From: CAXBMB01 sp052078155
GTDB lineage: Bacteria; Pseudomonadota; Alphaproteobacteria; Kiloniellales; DSM-21159
NCBI GenBank assembly: GCA_052078155.1
Contig: JBQJBP010000005.1
Location: 93,507 to 157,506 of the forward strand
Direction of reading: 5' to 3'
Length of the DNA stretch: 64,000 nt
Shown piece by piece: positions 32,949-41,945 of the stretch; the stretch's first letter is position 1, and each line of letters opens with the position of its first letter. The notes below the pieces were generated by a model. That model saw only the letters and a program-made list of their open reading frames with translations. It was not told the DNA's origin and did not search any database. A program made the position numbers and the translations under genes.

Positions 32949-35297
32949 ATGGGCCAGTTTGGCATGGGTCAGGGTTTGGAGCGTCTGGAAGATCAGCGGC
33001 TGTTGACCGGCGCTGGCAACTATATTGAAGACACAAACCTGGACAACCAGGCCTATGCTCTCTTTGTCCGCAGTCCGTTCGCCCATGCTGAGATCACCGG
33101 CTATGACCTGGAAGACGCCCGCGAGGCCGACGGCGTTCTGGCGGTGCTCAGCGCGGAGGATCTGACGGCAGAAGGCATTGGCGACATTCCCTGTCTGGTG
33201 CCCATGCCCGGCAAAGACGGCAGCCAGACCCTGACCGCCCCCTACCCCGCCCTTGCCCGTGACCGGGTGCGCCACGTGGGTGATGCCGTGGTGCTGGTGG
33301 TGGCTGAAACACTCAACCAGGCCCGCGACGCTGCCGAGCTGGTCATGGTGGACTATGAGCCTCTGGACGCCGTGACCAACGCTGCCGAGGCCCTGAAGCC
33401 CGGTGCGCCACAGGTCCACCCGGAAATCCCCGGCAACCTGAGCCTGACCTGGGCGCAGGGCGATGAAGAAGCCACCGCCCAGGCCTTTGCCAAAGCTCAC
33501 AAAATTGCCCAGGTGGAGCTGATCAACAACCGCGTAGTGGTCAGCTCCATGGAGACCCGGGGCTGCGTGGCTGATTACGCGCCCGACAGCGGGCGCTTTA
33601 CCCTTTACACCGGATCTCAGGGTCTGGCCCGGCTGGGCCAGCAACTGCGCGAGCAGATTCTGAAAATCGGCCCCGACCAGCTGCACCTGAAAACCCACGA
33701 CGTGGGCGGCGGCTTCGGCATGAAGATCTTTGCCTATCCGGAGCAGGTGGCCTGCCTGGTGGCGGCCCGCCGCTGCCAGCGTCCGGTCAAGTGGATCAGC
33801 GAACGCACAGAAGCCTTCCTCAGCGACACGCAGGGCCGTGACCACATCACCACCGCCCAGATGGCTCTGGATGCCGACGGACAGTTCCTGGGCATCCGGG
33901 TCGATACCGTTGCCAATCTGGGGGGCTACCTGTCCAACTTCGCGCCTTACATCCCAACCGGGGCCTCGACGCAGATGTTCTCCGGCCTCTACCGCATTCC
34001 GGCCATCTATGCGGAAGTCAAATGCGCCATGACCAACACCGTGCCTGTGGACGCCTATCGTGGCGCCGGGCGACCGGAGGCGGCCTATGTCATGGAACGC
34101 CTGGTGGACCGCTGCGCCAAGGTAATGGGACTGGATCCGCGGGAAATCCGCCGCCGCAATTTCATCCGACCCAGCGATCTGCCCTACGACACCGGTCTGG
34201 GCCGGGTTTATGATTCCGGGGCCTATGAAGATCTGCTCAACCGGGCCAGTGACCAGGCCGACTGGGACGGGCTGGCTGCCCGCAAAGCTGAGGCCCTCAG
34301 CCGGGGCAAACATCTGGGCCTGGGGCTGGCCTCCTACGTGGAAGCCTGCTCCGGCATTGGTGACGAAGAAGCCCGTATGACCCTGGATGCCGACGGTGGG
34401 GTAACCATCGCCATTGGCACCGTCTCCAACGGGCAAGGTCACCTCACCGCCTATGCCCAGCTGGTCAATGACGCCCTTGAAATCGATCCCGCCAAGGTAC
34501 GCATGATCCAGGGGGATTCAGAGATCTGCCCGGCCACACCCGGCACCGGCGGCTCCCGGTCCGTTATGATGGGCGGCGTCGCCACCACCCGGGCCAGCGA
34601 AGCCATTCTGGAGCGGGCCCGTGCCGTGGCCAGCCATCTGCTGGAAGCCGCAGAGGCCGACATCGAATTTGCCGAAGGCGCCTTTACCATCGTCGGTACC
34701 GATCGGCGGATCAGCCTGGAAGACATCGCCAAGGCCACCCATGGCGGCGACGGGCAGGAGAAACTGCCGGAAGATCTGCAGGGTCCCATTAAAGAAAAGG
34801 GCGAGTATACCGCCGAGGCCATGACCTTCCCCAACGGCTGTCACATGGTGGAGGTTGAGGTGGATGCAGACACCGGTCAGCTCGACATCACCCGCTACAC
34901 CATTGCCGACGATTTCGGAACCATCGTCAATCCGCTGATGGCTGCCGGACAGGTCCACGGCGGCACGGCCCAGGGACTGGGTCAGGCCCTGCTGGAGCAC
35001 ACCTACTACGACGAAGACGGCCAGCTGGTGACCGCCAGTTACATGGACTACGGTATGCCCCGGGCCGATGACATGCCTGCAATCAGTCTGGAGATGGTTG
35101 AGGATTACCCCTGCACCACCAATCCCATGGGCATGAAAGGCGCAGGGGAAGCAGGTGCCATCGGCGCCCCGCCTGCCATCATCAACGCCCTGCTGGACGC
35201 CCTGGCTCCTCTGGGGGTGACGGATCTGGACATGCCGGCCACCCCGCTGAAAATCTGGGAAGCCATCCAGGCCGCCCAGGCAAAGTCTGCGGCCTAG
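32949..35297 (+). CDS. Xanthine dehydrogenase-family molybdenum-binding subunit
   Basis: A 782-residue protein with the full aldehyde oxidase/xanthine dehydrogenase large-subunit layout. The N-terminal a/b hammerhead domain occupies about 1-150. The molybdopterin domains carry DVGGGFGMK, AYRGAGRPEA, and the catalytic glutamate E734 in GMKGAGEAGAIGAPPA. AYRGAGRPE rather than AYxCSFR shows that it is not a true CO dehydrogenase. The usual FAD (CoxM) and iron-sulfur (CoxS) partner genes are absent next to it, so it must use partners encoded elsewhere or act differently. Cofactor is the molybdenum-pyranopterin; substrate unknown. Confidence 0.9.
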   Translation: MGQFGMGQGLERLEDQRLLTGAGNYIEDTNLDNQAYALFVRSPFAHAEITGYDLEDAREADGVLAVLSAEDLTAEGIGDIPCLVPMPGKDGSQTLTAPYPALARDRVRHVGDAVVLVVAETLNQARDAAELVMVDYEPLDAVTNAAEALKPGAPQVHPEIPGNLSLTWAQGDEEATAQAFAKAHKIAQVELINNRVVVSSMETRGCVADYAPDSGRFTLYTGSQGLARLGQQLREQILKIGPDQLHLKTHDVGGGFGMKIFAYPEQVACLVAARRCQRPVKWISERTEAFLSDTQGRDHITTAQMALDADGQFLGIRVDTVANLGGYLSNFAPYIPTGASTQMFSGLYRIPAIYAEVKCAMTNTVPVDAYRGAGRPEAAYVMERLVDRCAKVMGLDPREIRRRNFIRPSDLPYDTGLGRVYDSGAYEDLLNRASDQADWDGLAARKAEALSRGKHLGLGLASYVEACSGIGDEEARMTLDADGGVTIAIGTVSNGQGHLTAYAQLVNDALEIDPAKVRMIQGDSEICPATPGTGGSRSVMMGGVATTRASEAILERARAVASHLLEAAEADIEFAEGAFTIVGTDRRISLEDIAKATHGGDGQEKLPEDLQGPIKEKGEYTAEAMTFPNGCHMVEVEVDADTGQLDITRYTIADDFGTIVNPLMAAGQVHGGTAQGLGQALLEHTYYDEDGQLVTASYMDYGMPRADDMPAISLEMVEDYPCTTNPMGMKGAGEAGAIGAPPAIINALLDALAPLGVTDLDMPATPLKIWEAIQAAQAKSAA

Positions 35298-35457
35298 AAC
35301 AGCTCTCCGGCTGGAGGCTGGGGAAAAACCTTTCATTTAGTCGCCTGCTTATGGTCTAAAGCCGAGGGATGATTTCTGTAACCGGAAATCGTCCCTTGTT
35401 TCTTGTCTGTCGGGATATCTGCGCTTGCGGGCCCGTGATCTATTGGGAGCCTCTGTC

Positions 35458-36309
35458 TTGTCTGAGAATGAAACCTTCGCCCTTGCCTCGCTGGACAGCG
35501 CAACCATGAGCGCGGAAGAGCTGGTGCCTGCCCTGCGCATTCTTGCGGAAGAAGCCGGTTACGTCATCATGGGCTTCTATGGCGACACCGAAGACATGGG
35601 CATCAAGATCAAGGACGATGAATCTCCGGTCACGGCAGCAGACGACGCCTGCGAAGCCTTCATTCTGGAGCATCTGGCAACACTCACACCCGACATTCCC
35701 ATCGTGTCTGAAGAAGCTGCCTCAGAAGGCAACCTGCCGGACGTTTCCGGCGGCCTGTTCTGGCTGGTGGATCCGCTGGATGGCACCAAAGAGTTCATCA
35801 GCAAGAACGGCGAATTCACCGTCAACATTGCCCTGGTGGAAAAGGGCCGTCCCATCGCCGGTGTGGTCCATGCCCCGGCTCTCAACAAAACCTGGGTGGG
35901 GGCCAGCGGCGAAAAGCTGACCGGCCACCCCGAGGGGCGCGGCGCCTTTTTTGCAGAGGCCGACAACACCCTGGCCCCGATTACCACCCGTGCAGTGCCC
36001 GAAGCTGGTGCCACCGCCGTCGCCTCCCGTCGGCATGGCAGCGGCGAAAAGCTCGACGCCTGCCTCAAAAAGCACAACGTGGTGGACACCACCTCAGCCG
36101 GGTCCTCACTGAAGTTCTGTCTGCTGGCTAAGGGCGAGGCTGACCTCTACCCCCGTTTCGGCCGCACCATGGAATGGGACACGGCAGCAGGACAGGCGGT
36201 GCTGGAAGCCGCCGGTGGTCGGGTGGAAACCGTTGAAGGCGCACCGCTGGGCTACGCCAAAAACGCCATCTTCGAAAACCCCGAGTTCATCGCCTACGGC
36301 TGGCGCTAG
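35458..36309 (+). CDS. cysQ: 3'(2'),5'-bisphosphate nucleotidase
   Basis: A 283-residue inositol-monophosphatase-fold enzyme. Metal-binding motifs are visible: ESPVTAADDACE, SEEAA, WLVDPLDGTKEFI and EWDTAAGQAVLEAAGG. CysQ removes the 3'-phosphate from PAP or PAPS, recycling by-products of sulfate assimilation in the cytoplasm. The start is uncertain: TTG at 35458 has GGGAG nine bases upstream, while the first ATG at 35506 lacks a ribosome-binding site. The TAG stop (36307-36309) is the first three bases of dispersed element copy 5. Confidence 0.9.
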   Translation: MSENETFALASLDSATMSAEELVPALRILAEEAGYVIMGFYGDTEDMGIKIKDDESPVTAADDACEAFILEHLATLTPDIPIVSEEAASEGNLPDVSGGLFWLVDPLDGTKEFISKNGEFTVNIALVEKGRPIAGVVHAPALNKTWVGASGEKLTGHPEGRGAFFAEADNTLAPITTRAVPEAGATAVASRRHGSGEKLDACLKKHNVVDTTSAGSSLKFCLLAKGEADLYPRFGRTMEWDTAAGQAVLEAAGGRVETVEGAPLGYAKNAIFENPEFIAYGWR

Positions 36310-36426
36310 AGCCAAATCGGGTAAGTGGTATCACGCCGTGACACCACTGAGAGCGTGAAACTCTTTTCAGAGGTTGAGCGGAGGAGTCACGGTTTGCTTC
36401 AAAGCACTTCTTACTGAACCGACTCT
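36307..36426 (-). repeat. Dispersed hairpin element, copy 5 (full, reverse orientation)
   Basis: A 120-bp copy starting TAGAGCCAAATCGGGTAAGTGGTATCAC (given in part) with a CGTGACACCACTG pairing arm, a GAAACTC/GAGCGGAGGAGTCACGG centre, and the end CTGAACCGACTCT. Its first bases supply the cysQ stop codon. Confidence 0.8.
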
Positions 36427-36458
36427 GCCCTAGTTTCCGGTGGTCAGATACGACGTGC

Positions 36459-36492
36459 AAAAGGCGCGCCCCACCTGGGGAAGCGCCTTTTT
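36459..36492 (+). terminator. Rho-independent terminator after cysQ
   Basis: AAAAGGCGC (36459-36467) pairs with GCGCCTTTTT (36483-36492), with an inner CCCCA/TGGGG stem. It lies 150 bp after the cysQ stop, beyond element copy 5, so that element would be transcribed as part of the cysQ 3' end. Confidence 0.8.
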
Positions 36493-36584
36493 CGTCGAAA
36501 ACACCCTGTTCCGTGTAAGCTGCTTTTTTTCATCAAGGCCCACGCAGGCCCCAACCAGATCAAACGAGACACACGCAAGCCAAG

Positions 36585-37103
36585 ATGACCTCCATTCCCA
36601 CCCTGACGACCCAGCGCCTGATCCTGCGGCCCCAGACTTTGGATGACTGGCCTGCTTACAGCGCCCTGATGGAATCTGACCGCTCCTGCTACATGGGTGG
36701 ACCCTTCAGCCGGTTTCAAAGCTGGGGTGTCTTCTGCCAGGACCTGGCCCAGTGGTCTTTCTATGGCCATGGCGCCCTGATGTTCGATGACCGCCGCACG
36801 GGTCAGTGCCTGGGACAGGTGGGCATCAACCACGGGCCCCTTTTTCCGGAAAAGGAACTGGGCTGGTTTGTCTATCCCGAGGCCGAAGGTCAGGGCTATG
36901 CGCAGGAAGCTGCTGAAGCGCTGAGAAGCTGGGCCTTCGACAGCCTGCAGCTGGACAGTCTGGTCAGCTATGTGGACCCGGACAACCTGCGTTCGCGCGC
37001 ATTGGCAGAGCGGCTGGGCGCACAGTTGGACCCCGACGCCCCGCGCCAGGATCCCACGGATCTCGTGTATCGCCATTATCGGACAAAACAGGCAGTCCTC
37101 TAG
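36585..37103 (+). CDS. GNAT family N-acetyltransferase (RimJ/RimL-like)
   Basis: A 172-residue acetyltransferase_3-type protein. The N-terminus TTQRLILRPQTLDDWPAYSALM is typical. The acetyl-CoA loop appears as PEAEGQGYAQEAAEAL, and the C-terminal NLRSRALAERLGAQL motif is present. The substrate could be a ribosomal protein N-terminus or a small amine; not determinable. It is monocistronic. Confidence 0.88.
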   Translation: MTSIPTLTTQRLILRPQTLDDWPAYSALMESDRSCYMGGPFSRFQSWGVFCQDLAQWSFYGHGALMFDDRRTGQCLGQVGINHGPLFPEKELGWFVYPEAEGQGYAQEAAEALRSWAFDSLQLDSLVSYVDPDNLRSRALAERLGAQLDPDAPRQDPTDLVYRHYRTKQAVL

Positions 37104-37177
37104 ACCCTGATGGTTAGCCTGCTGTATAGCGGAAGTACTGGGCAGACAGCCTGTCCAACTCTATCAGTCGAGACGCC

Positions 37178-38077
37178 ATGAAACTGGCCAGAAACCCATT
37201 CCTGTTCCTGTGTTTGTCTCTCTTCTTGAGTCTGGCGAGCTATGGCACATCAGCTCAGACCAAGGACTCCCTCACCTGGTTCATCTGGGACCTGCCGCCC
37301 GAGTTCGTCAGCTCAGGTCCTTACAAAGACCAGGGTTATGCGGACAAGTTCCTCAAATTCTTCGTCGATCGCCTGCCGGGTTACGACCATAAGGTTCAGC
37401 GGGTGAACATTCCGCGCTGGAGCCAGGAAGCCCTCAAACCCCAGCGCTGTTCCGTGCATCTTTGGGGCGGTTTCTTTCCGGACCAGTTGCTGCTGTCGAA
37501 GCCCTACAGCTTTACCCCGCCCCAGGTGGCAATTTTCCCCAAACGCCATCAGGCCCGCATTGGGCCACCGGGCACAGTGGTGTCTCTGGCCGATCTGCTG
37601 TCACAAGACGACTTAACCCTGGCCATTGTGCCGCTGTTTCTGAACAAAGAGGCTGGGCAAAGCCGTTACCCCGTTCTTTATCCCTTTTTGGCTCCCTATC
37701 GGGATCAAAAAAACTTCATTGAAGTGAACTCGATAGAAAACATCATCAATCTGAAGTTCCTGCAGCCCAACCGGGCTGATTACACTCTTGGTTACCCCAG
37801 CACCATCACAACGCAAATGCGGGTCAACGGGTTAACCGGCGACTTCATCTATTATCATTTGAAAGAGCATCAGCTTTACAAAAAGGTCTATGTGGCCTGC
37901 AACAATTCGGCCTTCGGGCGCCGGGTGATTGACCAGGTCAACGCGCTGCTGACGCCTCAAACGCTGCTCACCTTCCTGGATTATCATGAAGAGTGGAACG
38001 ACGGTGATCCAGCCTTCCGCGAAACCACCTTGGACTTCTTCATCCGCCACCTTCCCTTGGAAAACGTGATCAACTGA
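37178..38077 (+). CDS. Periplasmic solute-binding-like protein (TIGR02285-like)
   Basis: A 299-residue protein with a signal peptide (hydrophobic 8-24, cleavage after TSA near 26). The mature part has a type II periplasmic-binding-protein layout, with LTWFIWDLPPEFVSSGPYKDQGYADKFLKFF at the N-terminus and a TLGYPSTITTQMR segment late. It resembles the TIGR02285 group, distant relatives of amino-acid-binding proteins. No transporter gene is adjacent, so it may act in sensing. The similarity is judged by eye. Confidence 0.72.
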   Translation: MKLARNPFLFLCLSLFLSLASYGTSAQTKDSLTWFIWDLPPEFVSSGPYKDQGYADKFLKFFVDRLPGYDHKVQRVNIPRWSQEALKPQRCSVHLWGGFFPDQLLLSKPYSFTPPQVAIFPKRHQARIGPPGTVVSLADLLSQDDLTLAIVPLFLNKEAGQSRYPVLYPFLAPYRDQKNFIEVNSIENIINLKFLQPNRADYTLGYPSTITTQMRVNGLTGDFIYYHLKEHQLYKKVYVACNNSAFGRRVIDQVNALLTPQTLLTFLDYHEEWNDGDPAFRETTLDFFIRHLPLENVIN

Positions 38078-38096
38078 TCGCTCCCTCAAGCGCTCG

Positions 38097-38567
38097 TCAG
38101 CCGGGGCGTTTGAGAACCATCACCTCGTCTTCCTTGCGGATTTCGCCGGTGGCAACCCAGCCCTCACGGCGATAGAAGGCATAAGCCCGAATGGCCGGGT
38201 CAGGATTGGCCATCAGCCACAACTCCTCATGACCTGCCGCAAAGAGTCGTTCCTGCGCAGCCCTGAGCAACGCCAGACCCATGCCCTGTCCTTCAAAGTC
38301 GGGATGCACGGCCAGCACCTGAATTTCGGCGCTGTTCAGGTCCCCCATGCAAAAGCCGGTGATCAATGGTGACCCTCCGGCTGTTGACGGCACCTCCGTC
38401 ACCCAGCCCCGCACCGTTGCCTTCATGGCCTCGGCCATGCTCTGGGGCGTGATGCCATAGGTCTCTTCCAGATAAGCCAGCGTCATGGGGTTCTCATGGG
38501 TCGAAGTACGAACCCGCAAGGTTTCAGGAATGTCAGCAATTTCCATAGGACGGAGAGAAAAGGGCAT
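38097..38567 (-). CDS. GNAT family N-acetyltransferase
   Basis: A 156-residue protein. The GNAT core shows LRPMEIADIPETLRVR, then the acetyl-CoA-binding VHPDFEGQGMGLALL and AYAFYRREGWVATGEI. The ATG at 38567 is preferred for GGGAG eight bases upstream, leaving the first 13 codons of the longer frame as leader. The gene is read in the same direction as, and lies after, the IPNS-like gene, with a terminator between. Substrate unknown. Confidence 0.88.
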   Translation of the reverse strand: MPFSLRPMEIADIPETLRVRTSTHENPMTLAYLEETYGITPQSMAEAMKATVRGWVTEVPSTAGGSPLITGFCMGDLNSAEIQVLAVHPDFEGQGMGLALLRAAQERLFAAGHEELWLMANPDPAIRAYAFYRREGWVATGEIRKEDEVMVLKRPG

Positions 38568-38621
38568 TTGGGTACTCCCGAAACCTGATTTCCAAGATCT
38601 GCACACCGGCTCAAAGAAAAA

Positions 38622-38657
38622 GGCCGGAGCCCAAGATCAATGACGTGGAATCCGGCC
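38622..38657 (-). terminator. Terminator of the IPNS-like gene
   Basis: GGCCGGA (38622-38628) pairs with TCCGGCC (38651-38657). On the minus strand a TTTTTC run follows. The loop is long (22 nt). Confidence 0.6.
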
Positions 38658-38684
38658 CGTTTTCAAGGTTCTTGTTGCCTGAAC

Positions 38685-39743
38685 TCAATCCGCCAGAGGA
38701 TCCTGGTAGGGGGCGCGAGCGGGGCGCAGGTGAGCCAGACCGTAGTTCTCCGGAAACTTGGTGGTTGTCGCCCAGAGATGATCACCGAACTGGAAGGGCT
38801 GGAACGGCTTAACCCCATCAATGGGCAGCGGAGAGATCACGGCATCGGGGCGCGGTTCAAAGAAAAAGGGGATCGAAAACCTTTCCTCCCCAAGACCAAG
38901 CACCCGGTGGCGGGTGGCTTTGATCCGGCCACCGGTCCAGCGGGCCAGCAGGCCGCCGAAGTTGATGGCAAAGCCATCGGAATCAGGTGGTACGTCGATC
39001 CAGTCGCCTTCTGAATCCTGAGCCTGCAGGCCGGAAACCCCGCACTGGGCCAAGACCGTAAGCAGACCGGAGTCCACATGGGCCCTGGCCACCTGCTCAT
39101 AGGTCACCCCGTCATGAACCGCATAGTAATTCTCGTCGGTCGGTCGGGTGCTTTCATCCACCCGCTTGGGGTAATGCAGCAAGCGAAGAGTGGATATGCC
39201 GCCATCAAAGGCTGAACGGAAAATCCCTTCATCGATGCCCATGGTGCGGGAAAGGGAGTCGAGGATCCGGCCGCCGATTTCTTCCATGGCCAGGAAGTAC
39301 CCGGCTGCCGCTTCGCGCCAGCCTGGCAGGTCATCTTCAACCGGAAAGGGCGTGGCTTCGCACAACAGATCTTCGTCCCCATCCACCGGCATGTCCCGAA
39401 CCAGATCCGGGCCGATTTCATAGCCGACCCGACTGGCTGTCGGGCTGGAGATCGCCGGAAAGACACCGCGGTAAAGGTTGGGATTTTCCTCAGCGAAGTT
39501 CCGTTTCCACAAAGGCCGCATTTGCGTGTCGCTGAGCGAAAAAAAACGCAGCAGGTCCTGTCGAACCTCTGCGCCGATGGCCAAGCGTTGGGGCAGGCCG
39601 GTGATGGTCATAAAACCGATGTTAAAGGCGGCATCGTAAATTTGCCGATCAATAACGGTTCTTTCGTTTGACGGGCCACCAAATAGGGGACCAATGTCAA
39701 TTCGCGGGATTTTCGGGCTGTCGCTACAGCCATCGCTGGGCAT
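38685..39743 (-). CDS. Isopenicillin N synthase-like Fe(II)/2-oxoglutarate oxygenase
   Basis: A 352-residue protein. The N-terminal DIOX_N-like part has PRIDIGPLFGG and IGFMTITGLP. The double-stranded beta-helix carries the iron ligands His and Asp in RAHVDSGLLTVL and the distal His in IKATRHRVLG. The Arg-x-Ser of RFSIPFF binds 2-oxoglutarate. This type hydroxylates or cyclises small molecules. No biosynthetic cluster surrounds it, so the substrate is unknown. Element copy 6 separates it from the divergent DMSP-lyase-like gene. Confidence 0.9.
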   Translation of the reverse strand: MPSDGCSDSPKIPRIDIGPLFGGPSNERTVIDRQIYDAAFNIGFMTITGLPQRLAIGAEVRQDLLRFFSLSDTQMRPLWKRNFAEENPNLYRGVFPAISSPTASRVGYEIGPDLVRDMPVDGDEDLLCEATPFPVEDDLPGWREAAAGYFLAMEEIGGRILDSLSRTMGIDEGIFRSAFDGGISTLRLLHYPKRVDESTRPTDENYYAVHDGVTYEQVARAHVDSGLLTVLAQCGVSGLQAQDSEGDWIDVPPDSDGFAINFGGLLARWTGGRIKATRHRVLGLGEERFSIPFFFEPRPDAVISPLPIDGVKPFQPFQFGDHLWATTTKFPENYGLAHLRPARAPYQDPLAD

Positions 39744-39810
39744 TTCTCAAATCGCTTTCATCATTCATTTTCTGGTTCGCCTCTGATTCCCCTTGAGGCT
39801 CTTAGACTCC

Positions 39811-39945
39811 AGAGTGTGATCGACAGACGTCGAAGCGCCTTGCGTTCCGCTTCTGTCGTGAATCACCCTCTAACAGGTTGAATAGAGGCTTATTCACGTC
39901 TCATTGGAAATCACCTCGTGATTCCAATGAGACGATAAGACTCTA
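39811..39945 (+). repeat. Dispersed hairpin element, copy 6 (full)
   Basis: A 135-bp copy from AGAGTGTGATCGACAG to GATAAGACTCTA. Hairpin 1 has arms GACAG and CTGTC around AAGCG/CGCTT, in place of GGTTTAG/CTAAACC of copy 2. Hairpin 3 has arms CTCATTGGAAATCAC and GTGATTCCAATGAG, nearly perfect. Both hairpins keep pairing with changed sequence. Confidence 0.85.
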
Positions 39946-40148
39946 GAACCGGGTTTTTTATTGGTGAATAGGCCCCTGGGTCACAAGACTGTTAAGAATT
40001 TCCGGCCTATTTGTTCCCCACCTCCCTTTTACAAAAATGCGACCCGCTAAAGTCGCAGGCCCGCGCGACAACACCGGCTGCTTGCCCGAGCATAGCCAAA
40101 ACAATCGCGCCCCTGAATCGGGACGGACAGGAAAAGGCAGACAGCATC

Positions 40149-40823
40149 ATGGCACTGACCAACGGGACAGGGATCACAGACAGGCTCACGGCACAGCAGA
40201 GCCAGGGAGACCCGAACGAGCGCGGTGAACCCGGTCTTGCGCAGCTGCTGGATGAAGTTCACAAGGTTCTGGCAAACCATGACAGTCCCTGTGGGCAGGC
40301 CTGCGCAGCGGCCATTGCCGGACTGTCGGCTTCCGCCCTTCCTGCTTTACCCGAAGAACCAGGGGAGACCGTCACTCAACCCTTCTATTCCAGCCTGATG
40401 GCCGCACTGGCCAAAGCCAGTCACCCGCTGGGAAAGGCGCTGCATCACTGCAGCCCGCGTCTGCCCTGGGCGCCCACCAGAAACGAAGCCATTCCCCCGG
40501 AGGTGGCTGCGCAGCTGGCTGTGGTGCATTTCATCGGGCCGGACGCCATCATTCCCCACGACACGGTACGGGTGGGCTTCTACCTGCAAAGTCCGGGTTA
40601 CCACTATCCCGCCCATTCCCACGCGGCTGAAGAACTCTATTTCATTCTGTCCGGACACGCCCACTGGCAGGTGGCCGACGGCCCCAACCAGGTGCTGCCG
40701 CCGGAAAGCTATTCCCATCACCGGGCCTGGGACAGCCATGCCATGACCACCGGCGACGAAGCCTTAACCGCCATCTGGGCCTGGTCCGGTGATATTTCCT
40801 TCGAAACCTACAAAATGGATTGA
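40149..40823 (+). CDS. DMSP lyase-like cupin (DddQ/DddL-type)
   Basis: A 224-residue protein of the dimethylsulfoniopropionate lyase family (PF16867-like). The C-terminal cupin has GFYLQSPGYHYPAHSHAAEE in sequence, with metal-binding His156 and His158, Glu162, the likely catalytic Tyr164 (EELYFILSG) and His197 (WDSHAM). Known family members cleave DMSP to dimethyl sulfide and acrylate. The 100-residue helical N-terminus is longer than that of DddQ. The ATG at 40149 is chosen; ribosome-binding signals are weak. The match is by motif, so activity on DMSP is inferred. Confidence 0.78.
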   Translation: MALTNGTGITDRLTAQQSQGDPNERGEPGLAQLLDEVHKVLANHDSPCGQACAAAIAGLSASALPALPEEPGETVTQPFYSSLMAALAKASHPLGKALHHCSPRLPWAPTRNEAIPPEVAAQLAVVHFIGPDAIIPHDTVRVGFYLQSPGYHYPAHSHAAEELYFILSGHAHWQVADGPNQVLPPESYSHHRAWDSHAMTTGDEALTAIWAWSGDISFETYKMD

Positions 40824-40949
40824 TCCGGCAGGCACTGTGTCCCGTCGGATTGGCAATTCAGCTCAGTTTTGGCACACTGGCCCCTGGAATGTGGCGAGTT
40901 GATCGCCCCTCGCCCCCGCCCCCAACCACTCGCCCCAGGGAGATGTTCC

Positions 40950-41690
40950 ATGCGCCTCTGGGCCATTTGTGTCTTTTTGCTCTTGTTCGGCCTGCCTTTT
41001 GCAAGCAAAGCAGCAGAGATCTGCAGGGAGCCTGTGATATCCGGTCCACCTTACTGGCCGCCTTTCATCACCAGAGATGAAGAGGGCCGACGCGGCGGGC
41101 CTGCTTTCGATCTGGCGACCCAGATTCTCACCCCTCTGGCCGGTACGCCGGTAGTCGATGTCGACAAACCCTGGAACCGGGTGGTTTCAGAACTGGAAAC
41201 GGGGCAACTGGACATCATCGTTGCCATGCATAAGACCGAAGAGCGGGCCCAGAAGTTCGCTTTTACCAACGCCTGGCGGTCAGAGTTCTATGCCGTGGTC
41301 ACGCTGAAAGGGCGGGAAATCGACTATCAGGACGTCACAGATCTGGCCTCCTACCGCGGCGGCATGTACGCCGGTGTGAAACTGCCCGAGCCCTTCGGCA
41401 GCTACGTGAAAGACAACGGGTCAGTCACGCAGATTTTCAACATTGATTCCCTCTTCAGGATGCTCGAAGCCCAGCGCGTTGATTATCTCATCGTCGCCGT
41501 TGACAGTTTCCTCAATCTGGTTCCTGACGGCATGCAAAGGGAAGATTTCAGTGAAATCGAATCATCGCGAGCCGGTGTGCCGATCCATATGGCCATCTCC
41601 AGGAAATCCGGCTGCAAAGATCACTTAAAGGAAATCAATGCGGGCATTGACGCCCATCTGGCTGAGAAGAACACCTCCGCCATCAACTAG
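40950..41690 (+). CDS. Periplasmic solute-binding protein family 3-like
   Basis: A 246-residue protein with a signal peptide (hydrophobic 3-17, cleavage after SKA near 20). The SBP_bac_3 pattern is visible: PYWPPFITRDEEGRRGGPAFDLATQIL, VVSELETGQLDIIVAMHKTEERAQKFAFT, and DLASYRGGMYAGV in order. The ATG at 40950 follows GGGAG. It lies 126 bp after the DMSP-lyase-like gene on the same strand and may be cotranscribed. No permease gene is near. The TAG stop is the start of a dispersed-element end at 41688. Confidence 0.83.
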   Translation: MRLWAICVFLLLFGLPFASKAAEICREPVISGPPYWPPFITRDEEGRRGGPAFDLATQILTPLAGTPVVDVDKPWNRVVSELETGQLDIIVAMHKTEERAQKFAFTNAWRSEFYAVVTLKGREIDYQDVTDLASYRGGMYAGVKLPEPFGSYVKDNGSVTQIFNIDSLFRMLEAQRVDYLIVAVDSFLNLVPDGMQREDFSEIESSRAGVPIHMAISRKSGCKDHLKEINAGIDAHLAEKNTSAIN

Positions 41691-41700
41691 AGTCAAATCT
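41688..41700 (-). repeat. Solo terminus of the dispersed element
   Basis: TAGAGTCAAATCT, the conserved end of the element in reverse orientation, without the rest. It overlaps the stop codon of the solute-binding protein gene. A full copy follows 110 bp later. Confidence 0.6.
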
Positions 41701-41809
41701 CACAAATGGGCGTCGCATCTTGATGTCCCGCAAAGCCGTCGCCCCGACGTCAGCAACACACCCCAGATAAATCAGCTGCCTTCGCCTCACTTGTCACCAA
41801 CCAGGCACG

Positions 41810-41945
41810 AGAGCATGATCGGTTCAGTTGGAAGCGCTTTGCGCTTGTACCTGAACCGTGACTCATCCTCTAAAACATTGAAAAGAGGCGAATTCACGCT
41901 TCAAATGCTAACACGTAGTGAGTCCACTTAAACCGATTTGACTCT
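41810..41945 (+). repeat. Dispersed hairpin element, copy 7 (full)
   Basis: A 136-bp copy from AGAGCATGATCGGTTCAG to AAACCGATTTGACTCT. Hairpin 1 is GGTTCAG/CTGAACC around AAGCGC-TTT-GCGCTT, a T-to-C and A-to-G paired change relative to copy 2. The middle hairpin is CCTCT-AAAACATTGAAA-AGAGG. Confidence 0.87.
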
